Below, one piece after another: positions 1-5,048 of a stretch of DNA of 5,984 nucleotides. The notes under the pieces are model-generated. The model was not told the origin of the DNA. It saw nothing but the letters and a program-made list of their open reading frames with translations, and made no database searches. The first letter of the stretch is position 1. Every line of letters begins with the position of its first letter. Made by a program: the position numbers and the translations under genes. The stretch lies in NCBI GenBank assembly GCA_028275075.1, contig JAQCNK010000243.1, positions 1 through 5,984 of the forward strand, given 5' to 3'. The DNA comes from Haloarcula sp. (GTDB lineage Archaea; Halobacteriota; Halobacteria; Halobacteriales; Haloarculaceae).

Positions 1-174
1 CGCCTGCTCCGTGACGCCAAAGCGGCGGGTGCGACCACCGTCGACGGGGCGTGGATGTTGTTGTACCAGGGCGTCGAGGCGTTCGAGCGCTGGACCGGCG
101 AGTCGGCGCCGGTGGCCCCAATGAACGCGGCGTTGCGCGATGGGCTCGAGGAATACGCACCAGCAAAAGATTAG
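1..174 (+). CDS. aroE: Shikimate dehydrogenase, C-terminal end (5' partial)
   Basis: The last 57 codons of a gene that begins left of the window. The reading frame starts at base 1 and stops at TAG 172-174. The visible residues include [20 protein letters not shown], which matches the C-terminal AroE signature: a Gly-x-x-Met-Leu stretch, then the conserved Gln of 'YQG' that contacts shikimate, then Ala-Phe and Trp-Thr-Gly. AroE reduces 3-dehydroshikimate to shikimate with NADPH, in the cytoplasm, on the route to chorismate. The catalytic Lys/Asp and the nucleotide-binding domain are outside the window and cannot be checked. The gene ends 23 nt before the HhH gene and lies in the same direction as the chorismate-using genes downstream, so a shared pathway context is likely. 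Confidence 0.9.
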   Translation, partial: RLLRDAKAAGATTVDGAWMLLYQGVEAFERWTGESAPVAPMNAALRDGLEEYAPAKD

Positions 175-177
175 TAT
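165..177 (+). promoter_or_regulatory. Possible TATA-like element for the HhH gene
   Basis: An AT-rich patch (AAAAGATTAGTAT) spans the aroE stop codon, about 21-33 nt before ATG 198. That spacing suits a leaderless haloarchaeal transcript and mildly supports the chosen start. The match is weak, and read-through from aroE is equally possible. Confidence 0.35.
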
Positions 178-197
178 GGTGGGGCAGAAGACAGAGT

Positions 198-692
198 ATG
201 AGTTTGTTTCAGAAGCTAAAGTCTGCACTTGGGCTCAACGAGACCCGATCGTCGGGGTCTGGCCACTCCGAGGACGTTGATGTCACCGTCGAGCGTGCGC
301 CGTCTACGGAGGATGAGGACGCTGTCAAAGGAACGGAGACAGCGAGTAGTGAGACGGAAGCTGCTGCCGACAGCGCCGACGGCGAAAGCGACGGCCAGTC
401 AGCCGAGGAGTTCGAAACCCCGGCTGACGAGACGGGCGCTGAGCTCGATACTGATACGGAGTCGAACGAGACAGCCGACGCGGACGACGGCGACGGCGTC
501 GAAGCCGCGGAACGAACCGCCCCAGTCACGGAGCTGAAAGGTATCGGGCCCACGTACAGCGACAAACTCGCCAGCGCGGATATCGAGACCGTCAGCGAAC
601 TGGCCGGGGCCGACGCCGCTGAAATCGCCGAGGATACCGACCTCAGCGAAAGCCGGATTACCGGCTGGATCGAGAAGGCAAACGACTACTGA
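198..692 (+). CDS. Acidic-linker protein with C-terminal helix-hairpin-helix domain
   Basis: A 164-residue protein in three parts. Residues 1-13 (MSLFQKLKSALGL) look like a short amphipathic helix. Residues 14-109 form a low-complexity linker of Asp, Glu, Ser, Thr and Ala with only four Lys/Arg, so it is probably disordered. Residues 110-164 form a helix-hairpin-helix region with the hairpin core LKGIGP (113-118), followed by helices carrying 'VSELAGADAAEIAE' and 'RITGWIEKA'. Such tandem HhH domains bind DNA without sequence specificity or mediate protein contacts; the real role here is unknown. I chose ATG 198: the same frame is open back to 51, but that part is Arg-rich, overlaps aroE and lacks halophilic composition. 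The gene lies between aroE and the synthase genes and may be cotranscribed with aroE. No catalytic motif is seen. Confidence 0.85.
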   Translation: MSLFQKLKSALGLNETRSSGSGHSEDVDVTVERAPSTEDEDAVKGTETASSETEAAADSADGESDGQSAEEFETPADETGAELDTDTESNETADADDGDGVEAAERTAPVTELKGIGPTYSDKLASADIETVSELAGADAAEIAEDTDLSESRITGWIEKANDY

Positions 693-753
693 TTTTCCAG
701 CGGCAGGGCCCGGTCGAACTGGGTCCCAGGTCGGATACTGCCCGAACCACAAG

Positions 754-763
754 CGAATTATCC
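754..763 (+). promoter_or_regulatory. TATA-like promoter of the chorismate synthase-subunit operon
   Basis: The sequence CGAATTATCC is the only AT-rich island in the 93-base gap between the HhH gene and ATG 786. It lies 23-32 nt before the start codon. That is the expected TATA-box distance for a transcript that starts at or next to the ATG. There is no purine-rich Shine-Dalgarno directly before this ATG, which also fits leaderless translation of the first gene in the operon. Confidence 0.5.
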
Positions 764-785
764 GCCGGGCTGTTTCCTCACGGTA

Positions 786-2258
786 ATGCCACGGGTCGAG
801 ACAAGCCGGGACGCTTTCGAGGGTCTCGCGGCGGACGCGCCACCGACGGCCCGGATTCCCGTCGCGGTTTCCGTCACTGTCGACGACCCCTTCACAGCCT
901 ACCGCCGGGCCCGGGAGCCGACCGGCGGCGTCTATCTGGGGACGACTGGCGGCCAGTCTGGATGGGGATACTTCGCCACCGCACCCGCCGAATTCGTTGA
1001 GGTGGGTCCCGATGAGGGTCCGACGCTGGCCGCGCTGACCGACGCGCTGGCCGACGACCGGCTCGTCCGAGGTGAGTGTGACGTTCCCTATCCGTGTGGC
1101 GCGATCGGCTGGCTCTCGTACGACGTGGTCCGCGAGCTGGAGTCACTACCCGACAGCGCCGACGACGACCGCGCGCTGCCACGGCTCCAGCTCGCCACGT
1201 ACGACCGCGTTGCGGCGTGGACCGAACCGCGCGGCGATGGCACGGTCGAGCTTACAATCACGTCGTGTCCGCGCCTCGGCGATCACGATTCGGTTGGCGT
1301 GGCCTACGAGTTCGCCCGCCAGCACGCTCTGGAACTGGCCCGCAAGCTCACCGAGGGCGACCCCACGGTGGGTGAGCCACCGGTCGCGGCCGACAGCGCC
1401 GCCTTTGAGAGCGACTGCACGCCCGAGGCCTTCGCCGAGCGCGTACACACTGTCAAGCAGTATATCCGCGATGGCGATACGTTCCAGGCGAACATCTCAC
1501 AGCGACTCTCGGCCCCCGCTTCGGTCCATCCGGTCGAAGCCTTCGACGCCCTTCGCGAGGTGAACCCGGCACCGTACTCTGCCCTTGTGGAGTTCCCCGG
1601 CGTCGACCTCGTCAGCGCGAGCCCCGAACTCCTCCTCCAGCGCGACGGCAACAATCTGGTGACAGAGCCTATCGCCGGCACCCGGCCGCGGGGGTCGACT
1701 GGCGAGGCGGACAACCGACTGGCCGAGGATCTGCGGGAAGACGAGAAAGAGCGGGCCGAACACGCGATGCTCGTTGATCTTGAGCGCAATGATCTCGGGA
1801 AAGTGAGTCGGTTCGGGAGCGTCGAGGTAACCGATTATCGCCGCATCGACCGTTACTCCGAGGTGATGCACCTCGTCAGCGAGGTCGAGGGGACGCTCCG
1901 TGAGCGGGCGACGCTTGAGGACGCTATCGCGGCAGTGTTCCCGGGGGGCACCATAACCGGCGCGCCCAAGCCACGGACGATGGAGATTATAGACGAGGTC
2001 GAGTCGACCCGACGGGGGCCATACACCGGCTCGATTGGGATCTTTGGCTTCGACGGGAAAGCGACGCTCAATATCGTCATCAGAACGCTGGTCCGATACG
2101 CCGACGAGTACCATCTCCGGGTCGGCGCAGGCATCGTCCACGATTCCGTACCCGACCGCGAGTACCAGGAGACGCTGGATAAGGGACGGGCACTCGTCAC
2201 GGCAGTCGACGAAGCGCTGGGCAAGCGCGCGGATCTCTCGGTGGAGGGTGCGAAATGA
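786..2258 (+). CDS. pabB: Chorismate-binding synthase, component I (PabB/TrpE family)
   Basis: A 490-residue, full-length chorismate-binding enzyme. With its glutaminase partner it would aminate chorismate, to aminodeoxychorismate (PabB) or anthranilate (TrpE), in the cytoplasm. The C-terminal catalytic domain shows the family motifs in order: GDTFQANISQR (230-240), SASPELLL (277-284), PIAGTRPRG (295-303), AEHAMLVDLERNDLG (324-338), HLVSEVEG (362-369), FPGGTITGAPKPRTME (385-400), GPYTGSIGIF (411-420) and VGAGIVHDSVPDREYQE (446-462). Two signals conflict. Residue 297 in PIAGT is Ala, as in anthranilate synthase, where E. coli PabB has its nucleophilic Lys. Yet the LLES tryptophan-feedback motif of TrpE is absent from the N-terminal domain (residues 49-66 read VYLGTTGGQSGWGYFATA). 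The adjacent class IV aminotransferase/lyase favours PabB. ATG 786 is supported by the upstream TATA-like box. Family certain; PabB versus TrpE about 65:35. Confidence 0.88.
   Translation: MPRVETSRDAFEGLAADAPPTARIPVAVSVTVDDPFTAYRRAREPTGGVYLGTTGGQSGWGYFATAPAEFVEVGPDEGPTLAALTDALADDRLVRGECDVPYPCGAIGWLSYDVVRELESLPDSADDDRALPRLQLATYDRVAAWTEPRGDGTVELTITSCPRLGDHDSVGVAYEFARQHALELARKLTEGDPTVGEPPVAADSAAFESDCTPEAFAERVHTVKQYIRDGDTFQANISQRLSAPASVHPVEAFDALREVNPAPYSALVEFPGVDLVSASPELLLQRDGNNLVTEPIAGTRPRGSTGEADNRLAEDLREDEKERAEHAMLVDLERNDLGKVSRFGSVEVTDYRRIDRYSEVMHLVSEVEGTLRERATLEDAIAAVFPGGTITGAPKPRTMEIIDEVESTRRGPYTGSIGIFGFDGKATLNIVIRTLVRYADEYHLRVGAGIVHDSVPDREYQETLDKGRALVTAVDEALGKRADLSVEGAK
2243..2250 (+). promoter_or_regulatory. 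Shine-Dalgarno for the amidotransferase gene
   Basis: GGAGGGTG lies inside the last codons of the synthase gene. Its GGAGG core ends 7 nt before ATG 2255 and closely matches the complement of the archaeal 16S rRNA 3' end. It supports ATG 2255 as the start and reinitiation-type coupling across the 4-base ATGA overlap. Confidence 0.6.
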
Positions 2259-2878
2259 GTGGCTCGCTCGCCCCAACCGTCCTCGTCGTGGACAACTACG
2301 ACTCGTTTGCCTACAATCTCGTCCAATACGTCGGCGAGGTGGTCCTGCGCCTGGGCGGGAGTGAGGACGATGTGGTCGTCCGGCGAAATGACGCACTCAC
2401 CGTCGATGATATCGGTGCACTGGACCCGGACGGTATCGTTGTCTCACCGGGGCCGGGAACACCCCAGGATGCGGGTATCTCGATGCCGACGTTCGCCGAA
2501 CTCGACTACCCCACGCTGGGGGTCTGTCTGGGCCACCAGGCGCTCTGTGCCGCCAACGGGTCCGAAGTCGGCCATGCCGACGCGGTGGTGCATGGCAAGT
2601 CCTCGTCGGTGACCCACGACGGTGAGGGTGTCTTCGAGGGGATACCGGACCCGGTCGAGGTGGGCCGCTACCACTCGCTCGCAGTCGAGCGCGATGCCCT
2701 GCCCGACGCGCTCGAAGAGACGGCTCATACCGTCGAGACGGCCGAGGCCGACATCGTGATGGCCGTGCGCCACCGCGAATCGCCCCATGTCGGTGTCCAG
2801 TTCCACCCGGAAAGCATCCTCACTGACCACGGGACGACAATGGTCGAGAACTTCTGTCTGTTATGCAATACCACGTAG
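2255..2878 (+). CDS. pabA: Glutamine amidotransferase, component II (PabA/TrpG family)
   Basis: A 207-residue class I glutamine amidotransferase that hydrolyses glutamine and passes ammonia to the component I synthase. It shows the N-terminal VLVVDNYDSFAYNLVQYVGE (9-28), the oxyanion-loop region SPGPGTPQDAG (64-74), the nucleophile elbow GVCLGHQAL with Cys91, the VHGKSSSVTHDGEGVF segment (112-127), RYHSLAV (138-144), and VQFHPES with the catalytic His184 and Glu186. The triad is complete, so it should be active. The length is typical of TrpG/PabA. It overlaps the synthase gene by 4 bases (ATGA) and the next gene by 16 bases, which points to one polycistronic mRNA and coupled, roughly stoichiometric synthesis of the heterodimer. 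Motifs do not separate PabA from TrpG, and one subunit may serve both enzymes. Confidence 0.9.
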   Translation: MSGSLAPTVLVVDNYDSFAYNLVQYVGEVVLRLGGSEDDVVVRRNDALTVDDIGALDPDGIVVSPGPGTPQDAGISMPTFAELDYPTLGVCLGHQALCAANGSEVGHADAVVHGKSSSVTHDGEGVFEGIPDPVEVGRYHSLAVERDALPDALEETAHTVETAEADIVMAVRHRESPHVGVQFHPESILTDHGTTMVENFCLLCNTT

Positions 2879-3735
2879 ACGGCGAACTCGTCCCCGAGGA
2901 CGACGCCACAGTGTCCGTGCTTGACCGCGGGTTCATGTACGGCGACGCGGCCTTCGAGACGCTCCGTGTGTACGGCGGTGTTCCCTTCGAGTGGGACGCC
3001 CACCGTGATCGGTTACAGTACACGGCGGAGACGCTGGGCTTCGCCGATGCGGTTCCGGCCGACCTGCGCGAGCGGGTCGACGAGACACTCGCGGCCAACG
3101 ACATCGAGGAGGCCTACTGCAAAGTCTCGGTCTCTCGCGGTGTCCAGCCTGGAACCCTCGACCCCCAGCCCCAGGTCGACCCGACGGTCGTGGTCATCGT
3201 CAAGCCGCTCCCGCGCGGGGGCCGCGACGGGGACCCCGTCTGGGACGGCCCGGCAACGGTCCAGACTGTCAGGACGCGGCAGGTTCCCAGCGAGGCCGTC
3301 CCGGCCGACATCAAGAGTCACAACTACCTCAACGGCATCCTCGGGCGGCTGGAACTGCGCCGGTCGGCGGGCGACGGCGACCCCGCCGACGAGTGTGTGT
3401 TGCGCGATACTGACGGCAATATCGCCGAGGGCGCGACGAGCAATCTCTTTTTCGTGACCGAGAACGGGCTGCGAACCCCGAGTGCGGAGCTGGATCTGCT
3501 GGCCGGTGTCACTCGGGACATCGTGATCGAACTGGCTCGCGACGAGGGGTTCCCGGTCGAGACCGGCGCGTACTCGCTAGATGCACTGCGCAACGCCGAC
3601 GAGGCGTTTCTAACTAACTCGACCTGGGAGATCCGCCCCATTGGAACGGTGGACGGCATCGACGTCGGCGCCGGGCCGATGACGAAGCTGCTCCAGCGAC
3701 TGTACGACGAGCGGGTTGAGACAGCCCACTACTGA
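2863..3735 (+). CDS. pabC: PLP-dependent class IV aminotransferase/lyase, probable aminodeoxychorismate lyase
   Basis: A 290-residue fold-type IV PLP enzyme. Visible features are DRGFMYGDAAFETLRVYGG (21-39), the PLP lysine in DIKSHNYLNGIL (Lys151), GNIAEGATSNLFF (185-197) with Glu189 placed to contact the pyridine nitrogen, AGVTRDIVIELA (214-225) in the phosphate-binding region, and the C-terminal TNSTWEIRPIG (251-261). The family includes 4-amino-4-deoxychorismate lyase (PabC), branched-chain aminotransferase (IlvE) and D-amino acid aminotransferase. The sequence around the lysine (NYLNGIL) does not by itself decide between them. Position directly after the chorismate amination pair makes the lyase reaction (aminodeoxychorismate to p-aminobenzoate plus pyruvate) the best guess. 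ATG 2863 lies inside the amidotransferase gene (16-base overlap) with no clear Shine-Dalgarno, so translation is probably coupled. Starting there restores the usual N-terminus of the family. Confidence 0.82.
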   Translation: MQYHVDGELVPEDDATVSVLDRGFMYGDAAFETLRVYGGVPFEWDAHRDRLQYTAETLGFADAVPADLRERVDETLAANDIEEAYCKVSVSRGVQPGTLDPQPQVDPTVVVIVKPLPRGGRDGDPVWDGPATVQTVRTRQVPSEAVPADIKSHNYLNGILGRLELRRSAGDGDPADECVLRDTDGNIAEGATSNLFFVTENGLRTPSAELDLLAGVTRDIVIELARDEGFPVETGAYSLDALRNADEAFLTNSTWEIRPIGTVDGIDVGAGPMTKLLQRLYDERVETAHY

Positions 3736-3817
3736 TACTGGTGGCTGTAACGATTTGACGCAAAAGGTGTCGGCAACCGGGACGTTGAAACCGTCGAGGA
3801 CCAAACGGAATTCAACG

Positions 3818-4234
3818 ATGGACGAGGACAGTCGCATCGCGGCCGTCGAAGACGTCCCCGAGGACGGCAGCTTCCTCTTTACCGTCCGAGAGGGGTTCGA
3901 CACCTCGGAGGCGATTCTCGTATCGCTCGCTGACGGCGTCGTCGCGTTCGAGAACTACTGCCCACACTGGCGGGACGTGCGTCTCGACAAGGGCAGCGGC
4001 GCGACCGTACGGGAGGACGAACTGGTGTGTGAGAAACACGGCGCGACCTTTGAGCGCGATTCGGGGTCGTGTACCTTCGGTCCCTGTGAGGGAGCGGTAC
4101 TCGAGGAAGTTGAGACCACCGTCGAAGACGGCGAAGTCTATCTGACCGACGACCGCTACGAGTTCGAAAACCGAGGACCGTCGGGCGACCACGACCTCTC
4201 TTCGGGGAGCCGTATCGGCTTCTCCGGCCAGTAG
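3818..4234 (+). CDS. Stand-alone Rieske [2Fe-2S] protein
   Basis: A 138-residue soluble Rieske-type protein. The cluster ligands are plain: Cys48-Pro-His50, twenty residues, then Cys71-Glu-Lys-His74. Residues 6-112 cover the whole domain, starting with the usual 'V..VPEDGSFLFTV' strand and ending with a 'VEDGEVYLTDD' strand. A GPCEG turn (88-92) sits where Rieske folds carry a Gly-Pro loop; Cys85 and Cys90 are extra cysteines whose role is unknown. Such proteins act as ferredoxin-like electron carriers for oxygenases or reductases (NirD/BphF-like). No partner oxygenase is in view. There is no signal peptide or membrane segment, so it is cytoplasmic and not a bc1-type subunit. I chose ATG 3818; the frame is open from ATG 3716, but those 34 residues are basic, unlike the rest, and overlap pabC. 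The 82-base gap after pabC holds no convincing TATA box. Confidence 0.88.
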   Translation: MDEDSRIAAVEDVPEDGSFLFTVREGFDTSEAILVSLADGVVAFENYCPHWRDVRLDKGSGATVREDELVCEKHGATFERDSGSCTFGPCEGAVLEEVETTVEDGEVYLTDDRYEFENRGPSGDHDLSSGSRIGFSGQ

Positions 4235-4242
4235 CCCTGGCC
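4226..4242 (+). terminator. Hairpin at the 3' end of the Rieske gene
   Basis: GGCCAG (4226-4231) and CTGGCC (4237-4242) pair perfectly around a five-base loop that contains the TAG stop codon. A stem at a gene end suggests an mRNA 3' end or stability element. No T-run follows directly, and archaeal terminators rely mainly on T-tracts, so the terminator role is tentative. Confidence 0.3.
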
Positions 4243-4304
4243 AGCAGAGCCGGTTCGCAACTGTTTACTGGCGAGTGGCAAGGTTGTAGTAAAGTTACAT
4301 GTGG

Positions 4305-4312
4305 TGTTATAG
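4305..4312 (+). promoter_or_regulatory. TATA-like promoter of the zinc-finger microprotein gene
   Basis: TGTTATAG lies 24-31 nt before ATG 4336, within a 101-base gap that is much more AT-rich than the flanking genes. The spacing suits a leaderless transcript. An AGGTGG stretch (4319-4324) could instead act as a Shine-Dalgarno if transcription starts further upstream. Confidence 0.45.
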
Positions 4313-4335
4313 TGTGGTAGGTGGTAACAACAACT

Positions 4336-4473
4336 ATGACGCGCGAAAACCGCACAACGGCCGAGGCCTGTCCCGTCTGTGACAACAATCCCGTCGTATT
4401 AGAAGACGGCGGCTACTTCTGTGACTGTTGCAACGAGGAACTCGCTCGCGGGGACCTGGTAAAACTCACCTGA
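4336..4473 (+). CDS. 45-residue CxxC/CxxC zinc-finger microprotein
   Basis: A very small gene of 45 codons: ATG 4336, stop TGA 4471-4473. The protein has CPVC at residues 12-15 and CDCC at 29-32, separated by 13 residues (DNNPVVLEDGGYF). Cys12, Cys15, Cys29 and Cys32 form a four-cysteine zinc-ribbon site; Cys31 is an additional cysteine. An acidic tail (NEELARGDLVKL) follows. The arrangement resembles the haloarchaeal zinc-finger 'micro-proteins' of under about 70 residues with two C(P)xC knuckles, most of which have no assigned function. The coding call rests on the paired cysteine knuckles, net acidic composition, a TATA-like box at the right distance and the intergenic position. It lies downstream of the Rieske gene in the same direction and converges with the HTH/zinc-ribbon gene. 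Function is unknown; regulatory or protein-binding roles are possible. Confidence 0.78.
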   Translation: MTRENRTTAEACPVCDNNPVVLEDGGYFCDCCNEELARGDLVKLT

Positions 4474-4494
4474 CACGATTGGTTGCAACGATAT

Positions 4495-4511
4495 CCCGGT
4501 ACTTTGCCGGG
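4495..4511. other. Small hairpin between convergent genes
   Basis: CCCGG (4495-4499) pairs with CCGGG (4507-4511) around a seven-base loop in the 88-base gap between the convergent microprotein and HTH genes. It could mark a bidirectional 3' end. The stem is only five pairs and has no adjacent T-tract. Confidence 0.2.
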
Positions 4512-4534
4512 CCGGGTCCAGCAACTCCCGGAAA

Positions 4535-4547
4535 CAGCTTACAGCTG
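4535..4547. promoter_or_regulatory. Palindrome CAGCT-TAC-AGCTG, operator-like
   Basis: A perfect 5-3-5 palindrome 14 bases past the stop codon of the HTH gene, in the convergent intergenic gap. Its central 11 bases (4536-4546) reappear as the exact reverse complement at 4920-4930, on the other side of the HTH gene. The size and symmetry would suit a dimeric DNA-binding protein, but no binding is shown. Confidence 0.3.
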
Positions 4548-4561
4548 ACCGTATGACTGGA

Positions 4562-4852
4562 TCAGCCGATTGTGTAGGCCGGTTCGTCGACGCTCTCGGC
4601 CTTGCACTCGGGGCACCTGCTTGGACGGTTGGTCAGGTCGTCAAAGTCGGTAAAACCACACTCGTTACACTCCGGCGGGGCGACGAGTAACTGCTCGTCC
4701 GTGGGTTCGAGTGATTTCGAGATGTGCTCGACGTGTGTGAGCGCGGTACTCGTCGGGATTTCGAAGTCGTTGGCTATACTGCCCGCGGCCATGGGCCCAT
4801 CGCGCAGTCGGTCGGCGATGCGCTGGCGTGTCGTGCGACTGGCCTCGCGCAT
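4562..4852 (-). CDS. HTH plus zinc-ribbon transcriptional regulator (COG3357 type)
   Basis: A 96-residue protein in two parts. Residues 5-50 form a winged-helix-like HTH (RQRIADRLRDGPMAAGSIAN, then 'IPTSTALTHVEHISKSL'). Residues 58-96 form a zinc ribbon with CNEC (62-65) and CPEC (80-83) and the 'APPECNECGF' and 'RPSRCPECKAE' stretches typical of the archaeal family of predicted regulators that fuse an HTH to a C-terminal zinc ribbon. Length matches that family. The likely role is sequence-specific DNA binding with the ribbon stabilising the fold or sensing metal or redox state; the regulon is unknown. The start is ATG at 4852-4850 (complement), with a TATA-like box 23-34 nt upstream. It lies downstream of the flavoprotein gene in the same direction, but the 196-base gap and its own promoter argue for separate expression. 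An inverted repeat flanks the gene and could mediate autoregulation. Confidence 0.88.
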   Translation of the reverse strand: MREASRTTRQRIADRLRDGPMAAGSIANDFEIPTSTALTHVEHISKSLEPTDEQLLVAPPECNECGFTDFDDLTNRPSRCPECKAESVDEPAYTIG

Positions 4853-4874
4853 ACCGATTGTACGTTGCCGGCGG

Positions 4875-4886
4875 TAATAGATTTTT
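4875..4886 (-). promoter_or_regulatory. TATA-like promoter of the HTH/zinc-ribbon gene
   Basis: On the minus strand the sequence reads AAAAATCTATTA. It lies 23-34 nt upstream of the start codon at 4852 and is surrounded by GC-rich DNA. The spacing suits a leaderless transcript and supports the chosen start. Confidence 0.5.
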
Positions 4887-4919
4887 GTGGCCGTTCATGC
4901 GGTCAGCCCTACTACTGCA

Positions 4920-4930
4920 AGCTGTAAGCT
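4920..4930. repeat. Upstream arm of inverted repeat flanking the HTH gene
   Basis: AGCTGTAAGCT is the exact reverse complement of 4536-4546. It lies about 68 bases upstream of the HTH start and about 35 bases upstream of its TATA-like box, a plausible place for an activator or autoregulatory site. AAGCT also occurs twice here (4919-4923 and 4926-4930), seven bases apart. Confidence 0.35.
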
Positions 4931-4991
4931 CGTGTAACTGTTCGCCGCGCTGGGATGGCGACATATTTCAGCTTGCGTCAGCCGACAGCCG

Positions 4992-5010
4992 AAGAAAGAT
5001 ACTTATACTA
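4992..5010 (+). promoter_or_regulatory. Strong TATA-like element directed into the flavoprotein 3' end
   Basis: On the plus strand, a purine-rich AAGAAAG (BRE-like) is followed by ATACTTATACTA, one of the clearest TATA boxes in the window. Transcription would start near 5029-5032 and run antisense to the flavoprotein gene. No credible plus-strand protein begins there. Read on the minus strand (TAGTATAAGTAT) it could instead give the HTH gene a leader of over 100 nt, but the sequence before the box on that side is less BRE-like. Confidence 0.35.
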
Positions 5011-5048
5011 ACAGACGTCGGGCAGATAGTCGTAACTCCGACCCGAGG

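Noticed and set aside
51..197. N-terminal extension of the HhH protein from ATG 51
   Set aside because: The extra 49 residues are strongly basic, lie within aroE in another frame and contrast with the acidic protein that starts at 198.
707..727. Imperfect GC-rich hairpin after the HhH gene
   Set aside because: Pairing needs a bulge and no T-tract follows, so it cannot be called a terminator.
1497..2396. A 299-codon open frame on the minus strand opposite the synthase gene
   Set aside because: It lies fully antisense to a gene with unambiguous family motifs, is rich in Arg, Pro and His, and shows no recognisable domain. Long antisense frames are common in GC-rich haloarchaeal DNA.
3716..3817. 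N-terminal extension of the Rieske protein from ATG 3716
   Set aside because: The 34 extra residues are basic, overlap pabC by 20 bases and add nothing to the Rieske fold, which begins right after ATG 3818.
4665..4964. A 99-codon minus-strand frame that starts upstream of the HTH gene and overlaps it
   Set aside because: Most of it is the shifted frame of the HTH gene, with Arg/His-rich composition. The TATA-like elements upstream are not at a leaderless distance from its ATG.
4853..5048. Possible tRNA or small protein gene in the 196-base gap
   Set aside because: No T-arm GGTTCRA consensus with a matching acceptor stem was found, and no short frame shows family features. Only promoter-like and repeat elements are supported here.
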